Below are positions 30,826 to 40,584 of a stretch of 64,000 bases of DNA, in pieces. Location of the stretch: the NCBI GenBank assembly GCA_030848705.1, contig CM061245.1, positions 72,093,564-72,157,563 on the forward strand, read 5' to 3'. This DNA comes from Heracleum sosnowskyi (lineage: Eukaryota > Streptophyta > Magnoliopsida > Apiales > Apiaceae). The position numbers and the translations under genes were made by a program. The notes beneath the pieces were generated by a model. That model did not search any database. It had not been told where the DNA came from and worked only from the letters and a program-made list of their open reading frames with translations. Each line of letters opens with the position of its first letter. The first letter of the stretch is position 1.

Positions 30826-30856
30826 GGCGCGTGCCTTGCACGGGTTATAGGCTAGT
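30826..30856 (+). mobile_element. Helitron-like 3' terminus
   Basis: The short stem CGTGC-CTT-GCACG (30830-30842) lies nine bases before CTAG (30852-30855) followed by T. A hairpin about 10 bases before CTRR-T is the standard Helitron 3' end. The 5' TC end to the left is not identified. Confidence 0.6.
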
Positions 30857-31240
30857 ATATAATAAGCGTAAGGGAGATCTTATCCAAAATTTTGGCCCAT
30901 GTACCACCAATCGATAAGAACCGTTGATTTAAAAATAGATGAATGAGAACCATTATATTTAAAATTAAAAAGTATTTTTCATTGTTAATAGAATTATATT
31001 AACATATTAAAAAGTGTATTTTAATAATATAAACGAAATATGAATAGTATTCCTAAGTTGAATAGAATTCCTCGATGTAAAAATTCATACTTTCTTTTCT
31101 TTTCAGTTTCAGACTAGTTACAGTTAGATAATAATTATTAAACAATCACTAAAATAAAAATTATTGTAAATTAATAATATAAAAATATAAAAATATAAAA
31201 ATAATTGTAAATAAATATAAGTATAAATATTAAAAGAAGA

Positions 31241-31269
31241 GTCATGTGTTGCACGTGTTATAAGCTAGT
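31241..31269 (+). mobile_element. Second, related Helitron-like 3' terminus
   Basis: GCACGTGTTATAAGCTAGT (31251-31269) closely matches the terminus at 30838-30856, but the hairpin's first arm is decayed. It lies 413 bases to the right in the same orientation, as expected for nested or tandem Helitron ends. Confidence 0.5.
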
Positions 31270-31450
31270 ATATATAAGTGACAAAGATAGTGAGTTTTAT
31301 TATATTATAAAATATTAGGCAACAAATAAAATTATATTTTTAATTTTTTTTAAAAAATTATTATGTGAAAAGCATCAATAGCTATTTTAATAACTTCTTT
31401 TAAAAAATGATTCAAGATATTTACATAAATTGTTATTTAAATATTACTCT

Positions 31451-33538
31451 TTAGGGGCTATGATAGGAAAAATGGTGCTTCAAGATGTGCTTTAAAAATT
31501 GATCTCTTCAAAGCTTTTGACTCCATTAAGTGGAGCTTTATCATGGCATCCCTCAAGAGAATGAGATTTCCCCTTGTTTTATTAGCTGGATTGAGGCATG
31601 TTTATATACTCCTATTTACTCGTTTAAGCTAAATGGTATGGTGCATGGTTTTTTTCAAGGGACTCAAGGCATTCGTCAAGGTGATCCTATGTCCCCTTAT
31701 ATCTTTGCTATATGTATGAATATTTTGTCTTGCTTTCTGCAACCGAAACCTCAATTGTTCAAACATCACCGGAGGTGTAAGGATTTGGATTTGTCCCATC
31801 TTTTCTTTGCGGATGATGTCCTATTTTTTACTCATGGCGGCATACACTCAGTTTCCCATCTTATGACTTGTATTGAGAAATTTTTAGAGTTAAGTGGTCT
31901 TCATCCTAGTGTTAAAAAAAGCTCGAGTTTTCTCTGCAACTGCTCTAGTGAATTTACAGAGTGGTTTGATTCCACTTATGGTGTGCCTCGAGGTGTCTTC
32001 CAGTATGATTTCTTGGGGTTCCCTTAATCTCTTCTCAACTTTGTGTTAATGATTGTATGTTACTGGTGGAGAAAATCATGGCTCGTATCAACTCCTGGAT
32101 TTCGTTGCTTTTGTCCCTTGCGAGTCGTGTTCAGCTTATCAAGGCTGTTTTGGGTGCTATTACAGCATTTTGGTCTAATCACTTCCTGTTGCCAGAAGCC
32201 ATTCATGATCTTATTCAGTCGTTGTTGACTAGGTTTTTGTGGAAGAGTAATATTAACGATAAGGGAGGAGCGAAAATAAGTTGGTCTACGATTTGTTTGC
32301 CCCTCGAAAAGGGAGGGTTGGGGATTAAAAATCCGAGGGAGTGGAACAGAGCTCAGATTTTATCTCATCTTCTTAAAGTCTTTAGTAAAGCTCCTTCATT
32401 ATGGTCGACTTGGGTTAACAGTATAGTGCTCAAACATTTTTTTTTCTGGACTTTGAAAATTCCAACGGATTGTTCATAGATTTGGAAAAAGATTCTTCGT
32501 CTTAGACCCATAGCTTTGCAGTTTCTCTCCTACTCTATAGGTTGTGGCTCTGATATATCCTTGTGGTTTGATCCCTCGTGGGGAGGCACCTGCCTTGTAT
32601 CTTCGAAAACATCTCCCATTATTGGTCAATATGGGATGCAGTTCTCTGCTAAGGTTCATGATGTAATCCATAGTGGATACTGGGTTATGCCTACTCCGAA
32701 CTCAAGGCACCATCCTCTGGACCCGCTCTTGGTCACCTGGTTAAATACTTTTAAGTATCCAATTTTCAATTTAAATCATAGGGAAGTTATTCTATGGGAT
32801 GGGCTCAAAGTGCACAAAGTTAAAACTTGGCATATTTTTAACTCTATTCGTTCTAGAGGTGTTGAGGTTGGTTGGCATCATGCATTGGCGTAGGCTTAAA
32901 GTCACCAGGTACGCCCACAATCAATGGTTGGTTTGTCATGGCAGACTTATGACCCTCGCCAGACTTGTTCGCTTTGGAATTGATGTTCTGCAGCACTTTT
33001 ACTTTTGTGTAGGTGGCCGTGAAACGGATAATCACCTGTTTTTTATTGCCCTTTTAGCAGGTTCATTCTGACTCAGATTACGAACATTCTTGGTGTTCTT
33101 ATCACGGGAAATTCTTGGCTCGAGTTCCTGGACTCGGTTCTGGTGATTATGGATCGTGCAAAGTGGAATGTGGCGCTGCTATTGATTCAAATGTATTCTT
33201 ATCATATATGGAGGGAGAGAAACGCTAGAGCTCATGATAAAGGTAGCCTACGGCCTCATTTACTTATTGAAGCTATTTTGACGGATACTCGAGCTAGGCT
33301 TTGTAGTTCTCAATGGTACTTAAATATTGTATGTAGTAGGCCTGAGTTAAATATTTAGTTATTTCCTGTTGGTGTTAGTAGGGATTGTTCACCCTTCTTT
33401 TGCTTTCTAGTTTTAATCTGTTTTTTTTTCAGATTGTTATTAGATAGGTCCTTCTATGGCTTGTCATAGATCATAGGTCAATCTCTTGTATATTCTCTCT
33501 TTTTTTTCTATATATTCGCAGTTTAGCAAAAAAAAAAA
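31451..33538 (+). pseudogene. 5'-truncated LINE (L1-type non-LTR retrotransposon) with poly(A) tail
   Basis: The sequence starts inside RT: KIDLFKAFDSIKWSF near 31497-31540, then after a frameshift RQGDPMSPYIFAICMN and the FFADDVLFF catalytic box (about 31806-31830). A second frame carries the thumb-like region (MARINSWISLLLSLASRVQLI, then FLWKSNINDKGGAKISW). A stop at 32477 and more frame changes follow. The C-terminal zinc-binding reverse-transcriptase segment (LVCHGRLMTLARLVRFGI, CVGGRETDNHLFF) and IWRERNARAHDK come last. A run of A's at 33528-33538 is the tail. TATTTAAATA occurs at both ends (31434-31443 and 33539-33548) and may be the target duplication. The copy is dead: at least four frame breaks. 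Confidence 0.87.
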
Positions 33539-33548
33539 TATTTAAATA

Positions 33549-34042
33549 AAAACTAAATGACGTTCTTCAAAGCCGACTCCCCTCTCATGACATAAATACT
33601 CAGTGATAGTGTAAAAATTTAGAATATTAACATATTCCAGCACAATAAAAAAAATAAAGGGTGTATAATTTTTGTATCGATTTAGTCGGTCGAGAAAATG
33701 GCTGTGTTGATTCAATTTAAACATGTTTGTCACAACGTATGTGTAATTTGTTCATGTGCAAAAGTTAAAATATACCGATATTATAAATGAAATAAAATAA
33801 ATATAGTTTATATTTAATAAGTGTAATTAATGATCAATTAAGATGCTATTAAATGCAAGAAAATGTTTCAATAAAAATATTCAAAAAGAGGAAAAATTAA
33901 GAAAATTATCTTGAAAGCGTTTGGGGGCCTTTTCGGTCTTCTAGCATTATAATATATATAGATATGGTCAGAAAAGAGGAAATATTAAAAAAAATTACCT
34001 TGAAAGTGTTCGGGTAAAATGGCTATTTCATCTAATCAGTAG
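33549..34042. other. AT-rich spacer with a Helitron-like 5' end (minus)
   Basis: No gene is seen. At 33923-33942 lies a 20-base sequence that also occurs at 49617-49636. It is followed by ATTATAATATATATAGA|T, which read on the minus strand is a TC-initial AT-rich start of the Helitron type. The Tat element begins at 34043 after the target site AGTAG. Confidence 0.4.
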
Positions 34043-34547
34043 TGATATGGTCAGAAAAGTAATTATAGAAATATAATTGACGGTCCAATGAAAAGGCTCG
34101 ATATTAAATGCCCACATCTCTAATTATTCATAAATTTCGTAATTAATGAATAGGGAAAATATACAGCTCATTAAAAGAGCCCAAATTATGGAAATCTTAT
34201 CAAAGAAGGATCCGGAATCCCAATTAAAGGCAATTAATGAGTCATAACCTTTATCAACAAGGAAAAGACTTCTCCAGCAAGAAATACGATGTTTATCCAA
34301 TATCAAAAAGGAGACTTAATCACTAAAACTCCTAAACATACCATAAATACTAGGCTCCAGACGCCTATGTAAGGTCCCTGATCCTACAATCAGAACTACG
34401 TCTTTGGCTTGATTCTCAATAACGAATTGAGATACGTAGGCATCTTGTGAGGACCGATTTAGTCTCGAAACACAAGTGCAGCCATTAAAGCTCGAAGCTC
34501 ATTAATCCTAGCAATTAATATACAAGTACGTTTTTTAATCCACAACA
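34043..34547 (+). repeat. Tat 5' LTR (505 bp)
   Basis: It begins TGATATGGTCAG and ends TCCACAACA. The promoter position reads CCTATGTAAGG (TATGTAAG 34366-34373), whereas the 3' LTR (44322-44329) and the second Tat copy (59862-59869) have TATATAAG, so the 5' LTR carries the derived base. The GATACGTAGGCATCTTG block is at 34431-34447. Confidence 0.93.
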
Positions 34548-34565
34548 TTTGGCGCCGTCTGTGGG
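34548..34565 (+). other. Tat primer-binding site
   Basis: TTTGGCGCCGTCTGTGGG directly follows the LTR. TGGCGCCGT... primer sites are characteristic of plant Tat/Athila elements and are usually attributed to tRNA-Asp. A near-identical site is used by the element at 50053-56256. Confidence 0.85.
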
Positions 34566-34580
34566 AACACAACATCAACC

Positions 34581-36425
34581 ATGGCAAACACACGAAGAAC
34601 AGCTCGAGATACTCAAACTCCTGAGGATCGCCCTGTCACCTCTGAGGCTGATACTCACGGAAATCAACCACCACCAACTACTGGCATTGAAGGGGCGAAT
34701 ATCCCCACCAACACACAAGGACCGAAAATCCCAATTTCGGTTGAAGGGACGAATTCTCTGCAGATGGTCATTCATGGATCTAATCCACAAGAGACCGTTC
34801 ACCAGCAACCAATCACTACCTCCCCTCTGCTCATGAATGCCCCGAGGAGCCTTCAACTCCATACTACTGATCTCCCTCAATACGCGAATCAGACTTTGGG
34901 GATGCCGAGCTATGGCATGCCCCCTCGACCCCCAACTGGTGGTAATGGAGCTAATCCAATCTACCATGAGGCATACGTGCCCCCTTATATTCAAGGTCTG
35001 GGACCCCAAACGAGACAAACCCCTTTGATTCAAGACTTTTCGGGTCCCTATACCGAGGACGAGAATTACTCAACAGGAGATGAGAGGGACGTTGCCCCAA
35101 GAAGAAGACGTTCTTCCCAAACCAATCGGGAACAACCCCAAACTACTAGGGAGAAACTTGCAGCCCATGAGGCAGAGACTGCAAGACTCAAAAAACTCCT
35201 TGCTGAAGAAGAGGCCGCTCAATCTCGGGGCCGAACGACTGAAGGGATCCCGATAATCAACTTGGATCCACCGGCAAGAAGGACCAAGAGGGCCGAAGCC
35301 CCAAGGGGTGATCCTAGTGTTCTGTTGCCCCTAGGAGATCCTGACGATCCTACACCACCATTCACACAAGACATCATGAAAACGGCTATATCCAGAAAAT
35401 TCAAGATGCCGACAATCAAGGCTTATGATGGAACGGGGGATCCCGCAAATCATGTAAGGACTTTCTCCAATGCACTGCTGTTGCAGCCAACCAACGATGC
35501 GGTCAAGTGTAGGGCGTTTCCGCAAACCTTGGCAGGCATGGCCCAACGTTGGTATAGCCGTCTACCTCTCAACTCTATTGGGTCGTTCAAGGAATTGAGT
35601 AAGGCTTTTATCAATCAGTTCATCAGTGGAAGGGTGCATGAGAAAAGCTCTGCATCGCTCATGTCAATACGTCAAGGAAAGAATGAAGCCTTAAGGGACT
35701 ACATCAATCGATTCATTCGGGAGGCTTTGAAAGTCCCGGACTTAGATGACAAAGTGGCTATGATAGCCCTGCAACAAGGAACCACTGATGACCACTTCAG
35801 GAGGTCGTTGGCTAAACATCCACCAGAGAGCATGCTGAAGCTCCAAGATAGAGCCGGAAAGTACATCAAGGCTGAGGAAAGCATGAGAAAGTATGAACCC
35901 ACCGCTGGCGACAGTGGAAGCTCAAAGAAAAGAAAGGAAACTCAGGAGTACGACGTTAAGGAAAAGTTCCCCCGAACATCAAAGGATTCTGATTCTCCAC
36001 CTAAGAAAGGTAATTTTGGGCCAAAGTTTACAGAATATGCAAGATTGAATACTCCCAGGAGTCAAATTCTGATGGAGATAGCCAAGGAAGAAGATCTCAA
36101 ATGGCCAAAGCCAATGAGGGCTGATTTGTCCAAATGGAACCAAAATCAGTTTTGTCGGTTCCACAAAGAAGTCGGTCATGACACCGACGATTGTAGGCAA
36201 TTGAAAGATGAGATTGAATTTCTGATACGAAGAGGAAAACTCAGTAAGTTCACTAAGGATGGAAGCCAAGGGAGCAAAAGGGGAAATTATGAAAGGAAGG
36301 ATTATGACAGAAGGGACAACAATCAAGATCGGAATCCCAAGCCCCGAGGGCCAGTAATCAACATGATATTCGGAGGGCCAAATGCTGCTGGGTCCTCCCG
36401 AAACTCAAGAAAAGCTTATGCCTGA
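34581..36425 (+). CDS. gag: Tat gag
   Basis: The ATG at 34581 follows the primer site by 15 bases. The protein has 614 residues: a polar N-terminal region (1-200, repeated in part in the 60081 copy), a basic/acidic coiled stretch (TREKLAAHEAETARLKKLLAEEE), the retrotransposon gag domain (about 270-430: FSNALLLQPTNDAVKC, AQRWYSRLPLNSIGSF, FIREALKVPDLDDK), and one zinc-binding motif of the Tat form CRFHKEVGHDTDDC (about 535). It ends at TGA 36423-36425, seven bases before the pol ATG and in the same frame. In relatives gag and pol are usually one ORF, so the TGA may be a CGA-to-TGA mutation or a regulated stop. It forms the particle and packages RNA. Confidence 0.9.
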   Translation: MANTRRTARDTQTPEDRPVTSEADTHGNQPPPTTGIEGANIPTNTQGPKIPISVEGTNSLQMVIHGSNPQETVHQQPITTSPLLMNAPRSLQLHTTDLPQYANQTLGMPSYGMPPRPPTGGNGANPIYHEAYVPPYIQGLGPQTRQTPLIQDFSGPYTEDENYSTGDERDVAPRRRRSSQTNREQPQTTREKLAAHEAETARLKKLLAEEEAAQSRGRTTEGIPIINLDPPARRTKRAEAPRGDPSVLLPLGDPDDPTPPFTQDIMKTAISRKFKMPTIKAYDGTGDPANHVRTFSNALLLQPTNDAVKCRAFPQTLAGMAQRWYSRLPLNSIGSFKELSKAFINQFISGRVHEKSSASLMSIRQGKNEALRDYINRFIREALKVPDLDDKVAMIALQQGTTDDHFRRSLAKHPPESMLKLQDRAGKYIKAEESMRKYEPTAGDSGSSKKRKETQEYDVKEKFPRTSKDSDSPPKKGNFGPKFTEYARLNTPRSQILMEIAKEEDLKWPKPMRADLSKWNQNQFCRFHKEVGHDTDDCRQLKDEIEFLIRRGKLSKFTKDGSQGSKRGNYERKDYDRRDNNQDRNPKPRGPVINMIFGGPNAAGSSRNSRKAYA

Positions 36426-36431
36426 GAGGTA

Positions 36432-39400
36432 ATGACTGTGGTTGGAGAAGAACCAAAGTGTGCCAGAACAGAAGTGTCAATAGGCTTTGATGATTCAGAC
36501 TTGGAAGGGGTGAAGTTCCCCCACGATGACCCTCTAGTCATCATACCTGTGATTGGCAATTCCGAGACAAAGAGAGTCCTGGTCGACAATGGAGCCTCAG
36601 TGGACATCTTGTTCCACGATGCCTTTATTAAGATGGGTTACACTGATTCTCAGTTAACACCCTCGAATATGCCCATATATGGATTCAATGGAGTGGAATC
36701 AAAGGTAGAAGGCACTATGCAACTCCCAATGACCGTGGGGCAAGGAATGAATACATCCACTCAGATGTTGAACTTCATAGTTATAAAGGCAACCTCAACC
36801 TACAATGCGATCCTTGGGAGGATGGGTCTTCATGCGTTTAAGGCTGTCGCCTCATCTTACCATCTGAAAATCAAATTCCCCACGAGGAATGGGATTGGTG
36901 AAGAACGGGGAGACCAAAAAATGGCTAGAAGCTGTTATGTAGCCGCGTTAAGGCATGATGGAATCGGGGGGCAGGTTCTCCCAATTGAAGATATGGATAC
37001 AAGTGACAATGAGGACAGAAGAGGGAAACCAGCTGAGGACTTGGTCCCAATTCCCTTAGTCCCAGGTGAGCCAGAGAAGGTGACATATGTTGGAGCGCTA
37101 CTACCTGAGCCATTGAAAAGAAAGCTCATATCTTTCCTTCAAGAAAACAATGACGTTTTTGCTTGGACAGCGGCTGACATGCCAGGGATTGATCCCCAAT
37201 TGATAACTCACAAGTTGAATGTGGATCCTGAAAGAAAGACGGTGAAACAAAAGAAGAGAAATTTTGCTCCAGAAAGACAAGAGGCCATTAAACAAGAAGT
37301 TGAAAAGCTTCTAGAGGCCGGGTTCATTGAGGAAATCCAATTCCCAGAATGGTTGGCTAACCCCGTAATGGTCAAAAAGGCCAATGGAAAATGGAGGATG
37401 TGTGTGGACTTCACTGACTTGAATGATGCATGTCCTAAGGATTGTTTTCCCTTACCAAGGATTGACGCATTGATAGATGCTACAGCTGGACCCGAGATGC
37501 TCAGCTTTATGGATGGCTTCAGTGGATACAACCAAATCAAAATGCACAAGGATGACATCTCCAAGGTATCATTCATCACTGACTTTGGCGTTTTCTGTTA
37601 TCTAGTCATGGCATTTGGACTTAAGAATGCAGGGGCAACCTACCAAAGATTGGTGAACAAAATTTTTGGACACCTAATTGGAAAAACCATGGAGGTCTAT
37701 GTAGATGACATGTTAGTCAAGAGCCTCGATAAGGCCGATCACATTGAGCACCTCCGAGAGGCATTTGAAGTGCTAAGGCACCACAAGATGATGTTGAATC
37801 CAGCTAAGTGTGCCTTTGGTGTAGGCTCGGGAAAGTTCTTAGGCCTGATGGTTTCCAAGAGAGGAATCGAGGCCAATCCCGACAAAATCAAAGCAATTCT
37901 AGACATGGAACCACCAAAGACTGTCAAGGATGTCCAAAAACTAACGGGAAGAGTGGCTGCATTGGGAAGATTTATCTCCAAGTCAGGAGAAAAATGCTTA
38001 TCTTTCTTCAAAGCACTCAAGAATGTGAAAAACTTTGAATGGACAACTGAAAGCCAAGAGGCCTTTGAGGCCCTGAAAAAATACATGGTTGAGGCACCAC
38101 TGTTGGCAAAGCCCAAGCCAGGGGAAATTCTCTATTTGTACTTGGCGGTTTCTAGCACAACCCTTGGAGCCGTTTTGGTAAAGGATGAATTGAAGGTTCA
38201 GAAACCCATCTACTATGTGAGTAAGATTCTACATGGGGCAGAAATAAACTACTCAACGATTGAGAAGTTTGCCTTAGCCTTGATAATGGCCTCAAGAAAG
38301 CTACGCCCATACTTCCAGGCTCACAAGATAGAGGTTTTGACTGATCAGCCTCTGAGAAACATCTTGCATAGCCCTCAAGTTAGTGGAAGATTGATCAAAT
38401 GGGCCATTGAATTGGGCGAGTTCGACATCAAGTATAAGCCTCGAACGGCCATAAAAGCCCAGGCACTTGCTGACTTCATGGTTGAATGTACCATTGACAA
38501 CCAAGAAGTCGGGGGGCAGGAAGTAATAGTGAAAGATCAAGAAATGGATTTCAAAGAGTATTGGGTGCTCTATTTTGATGGAGCATCAAAAACAAAATCA
38601 AGTGGAGCCGGTTTAGTGCTAAAAAGTCCTGATGGATTCCTCATTGAGTATGCACTAAAACTTGACTTCCCAACGACAAACAATGAGGCTGAGTATGAAG
38701 CTCTGATAGCTGGCTTAGGGCTGGCAGGAGCCTTGAGGGTCAAAACTCTGAAAGTATGTGGAGACTCGAGGCTAGTGGTTTCCCAAGTAAATGGGGAATT
38801 TGAGGCCAGAGATGAAGTCATGGCCAAGTACTTGAAACTTGTCAATGCCATCATGACACAATTTGATGAATGCTATGTGGAACACATTCCAAGGGAAGAG
38901 AACGTGAAGGCTGATGCCCTGTCTAAGTTTGCTTCTTCTGAAATTGAAAACTATGCAGGGAGTGTATACTTCCAAGTCTTGAAAACCCCAAGTATCAACG
39001 GAAAGTTGGTAGCACCCATTGATGTTGGCAGCTGTTGGATGGATCCCATCAAAGCTCATCTGGAAACTGGGTGGCTACCCAACGATACCTCAGAAGCACT
39101 AAAGCTGTATGTGAGAGCACTAAGGTATACCCTGATTGAGGGACTCCTATACAAGAAGTCTTTCATCATTCCTTATCTGAAATGTTTGAGACCTCAAGAG
39201 GCAGAATTGGCCCTAAAGGAAGTGCATGAAGGAATCCGTGGGCAACACTTGGGGGGCAGAGCCCTTGCTCATAAAGTCACCCGTCTAGGTTTCTATTGGC
39301 CAAGCATACTTGCTGATGCTAAAAGCTATGTGAAGAAATGTGAACGGTGCCAGAAACATGCACCAGTGGTTAGACAACCACCAGAGATGATGACATCCAT

Positions 39401-40268
39401 TAACTCACCTATCCCCTTTGCCATGTGGGGAATGGATATACTCGGGCCATTTCCAATGGCAAGTGCTCAAAGAAAGTTCTTGATAGTAGCAATCGACTAC
39501 TTCACCAAGTGGATTGAGGCTAAACCCTTAGCCAAGATAACCACCAAGCAAGTGATGCACTTCTTCTGGGAAAATGTGATATGCAGATATGGAATACCAC
39601 GAGTCCTGGTCACGGACAATGGAACTCAGTTTAACAACGATGAGTTCAAAAAGTATTGTGATGAGAATGATATCAAGTTGCGCTTCACTTCTGTTGCCCA
39701 TCCTCAAGCTAATGGGCAAGCTGAGTTTGCAAATCGAATTATCCTAGATGGACTGAAGAAAAGGGTTGAACGCTCCAGAAACACTTGGGTGGACGAATTG
39801 ATTCCCATACTGTGGGCATATCGTACTACTTGTAAAGTCACCACTGGAGCTACCCCCTTCCTGGTGGCACATGGGGCAGAGGCAGTAGTTCCTGTAGAGA
39901 TTACTCACACATCTCCAAGAGTCGAGGCTTATGAACCAGAAGAAAATGAAGAAGGCTTGAGGCTAGCTTTAGATCTAATTGACGAAGTTAGAGATGAGGC
40001 AAACGCCAAGATAGTTGAACATCAAAAAAAGGCATCTTTTTACTACAACCTTAGGGTTAAAGAAAGATTCTTTCGTCAAGGAGACTTGGTTCTCAGAAAG
40101 ATTGAAGCATCCGGAGTTGGACAAAAAGGGAAGTTGGCCCCAAATTGGGAAGGACCATATCGCGTCAAGAACGTATTTGGTCGAGGCTCATACAAGCTAG
40201 AAACCCTTGAAGGGCATGAGGTGCCAAGGACTTGGCATGCCTCCAATTTGAAAATTTATTATGTTTAA
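36432..40268 (+). CDS. pol: Tat pol: protease, RT, degenerate RNase H, second RNase H, integrase
   Basis: The ORF has 1,278 residues with no break. Protease: VDNGASVDILF (about residues 52-62). RT: MCVDFTDLNDACPKDCFPLPRI and the YVDDMLVKS catalytic box (about 37690-37720). The first RNase H has lost its usual Asp (LAVSSTTLGAVLV), a known trait of Tat. The second, archaeal-type RNase H keeps its acidic residues: YFDGASKTKSSGAG, NNEAEYEALIAGL, CGDSRLVVSQVNG, ENVKADALSKF. Integrase has a zinc region (CERCQKHAP) and an intact D-D-E set in MDILGPF, VTDNGTQF and NGQAEFANR. All polymerase functions look active. A separate promoter is not seen, so expression depends on reading past the gag TGA or initiating at ATG 36432. 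Confidence 0.94.
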   Translation: MTVVGEEPKCARTEVSIGFDDSDLEGVKFPHDDPLVIIPVIGNSETKRVLVDNGASVDILFHDAFIKMGYTDSQLTPSNMPIYGFNGVESKVEGTMQLPMTVGQGMNTSTQMLNFIVIKATSTYNAILGRMGLHAFKAVASSYHLKIKFPTRNGIGEERGDQKMARSCYVAALRHDGIGGQVLPIEDMDTSDNEDRRGKPAEDLVPIPLVPGEPEKVTYVGALLPEPLKRKLISFLQENNDVFAWTAADMPGIDPQLITHKLNVDPERKTVKQKKRNFAPERQEAIKQEVEKLLEAGFIEEIQFPEWLANPVMVKKANGKWRMCVDFTDLNDACPKDCFPLPRIDALIDATAGPEMLSFMDGFSGYNQIKMHKDDISKVSFITDFGVFCYLVMAFGLKNAGATYQRLVNKIFGHLIGKTMEVYVDDMLVKSLDKADHIEHLREAFEVLRHHKMMLNPAKCAFGVGSGKFLGLMVSKRGIEANPDKIKAILDMEPPKTVKDVQKLTGRVAALGRFISKSGEKCLSFFKALKNVKNFEWTTESQEAFEALKKYMVEAPLLAKPKPGEILYLYLAVSSTTLGAVLVKDELKVQKPIYYVSKILHGAEINYSTIEKFALALIMASRKLRPYFQAHKIEVLTDQPLRNILHSPQVSGRLIKWAIELGEFDIKYKPRTAIKAQALADFMVECTIDNQEVGGQEVIVKDQEMDFKEYWVLYFDGASKTKSSGAGLVLKSPDGFLIEYALKLDFPTTNNEAEYEALIAGLGLAGALRVKTLKVCGDSRLVVSQVNGEFEARDEVMAKYLKLVNAIMTQFDECYVEHIPREENVKADALSKFASSEIENYAGSVYFQVLKTPSINGKLVAPIDVGSCWMDPIKAHLETGWLPNDTSEALKLYVRALRYTLIEGLLYKKSFIIPYLKCLRPQEAELALKEVHEGIRGQHLGGRALAHKVTRLGFYWPSILADAKSYVKKCERCQKHAPVVRQPPEMMTSINSPIPFAMWGMDILGPFPMASAQRKFLIVAIDYFTKWIEAKPLAKITTKQVMHFFWENVICRYGIPRVLVTDNGTQFNNDEFKKYCDENDIKLRFTSVAHPQANGQAEFANRIILDGLKKRVERSRNTWVDELIPILWAYRTTCKVTTGATPFLVAHGAEAVVPVEITHTSPRVEAYEPEENEEGLRLALDLIDEVRDEANAKIVEHQKKASFYYNLRVKERFFRQGDLVLRKIEASGVGQKGKLAPNWEGPYRVKNVFGRGSYKLETLEGHEVPRTWHASNLKIYYV

Positions 40269-40584
40269 GGTGATTCCTAGGAGGACTCACTACTATGAAT
40301 AAGGTTTGATAAAACCAACCCAAGTTCTTAAACTTGGATACTATGTAAGGGTTGATCCCATTTTCAAGTTATGAATAAATTCAGCATTTTCATGTTTTAA
40401 AGCTTATATACTATGAGTGTTGACAAACATTCAAGAAGCAAGAAAAGCAACACAAGCCATGAATGGCCACAAGATATAAATAAAAACTTAAATAAGAGTT
40501 AAGTTAAGCCCGTAGGCCAAAAGAACATCAATACTGGTACAAGCCAAGAAAGGCCATAAACAAGAACTACAAAAGAAACTACAT
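40269..40584. other. Tat spacer between the ends of pol and the antisense gene
   Basis: This is the convergent region between the 3' ends of pol (plus) and the antisense gene (minus). No ORF is seen. It presumably carries both sets of 3'-end signals, but I cannot place them with confidence. Confidence 0.4.

Noticed and set aside
34575..35033. 152-codon minus-strand ORF across the start of Tat gag
   Set aside because: It is a shadow of gag. It has no promoter or domain, and the second Tat copy does not preserve it.
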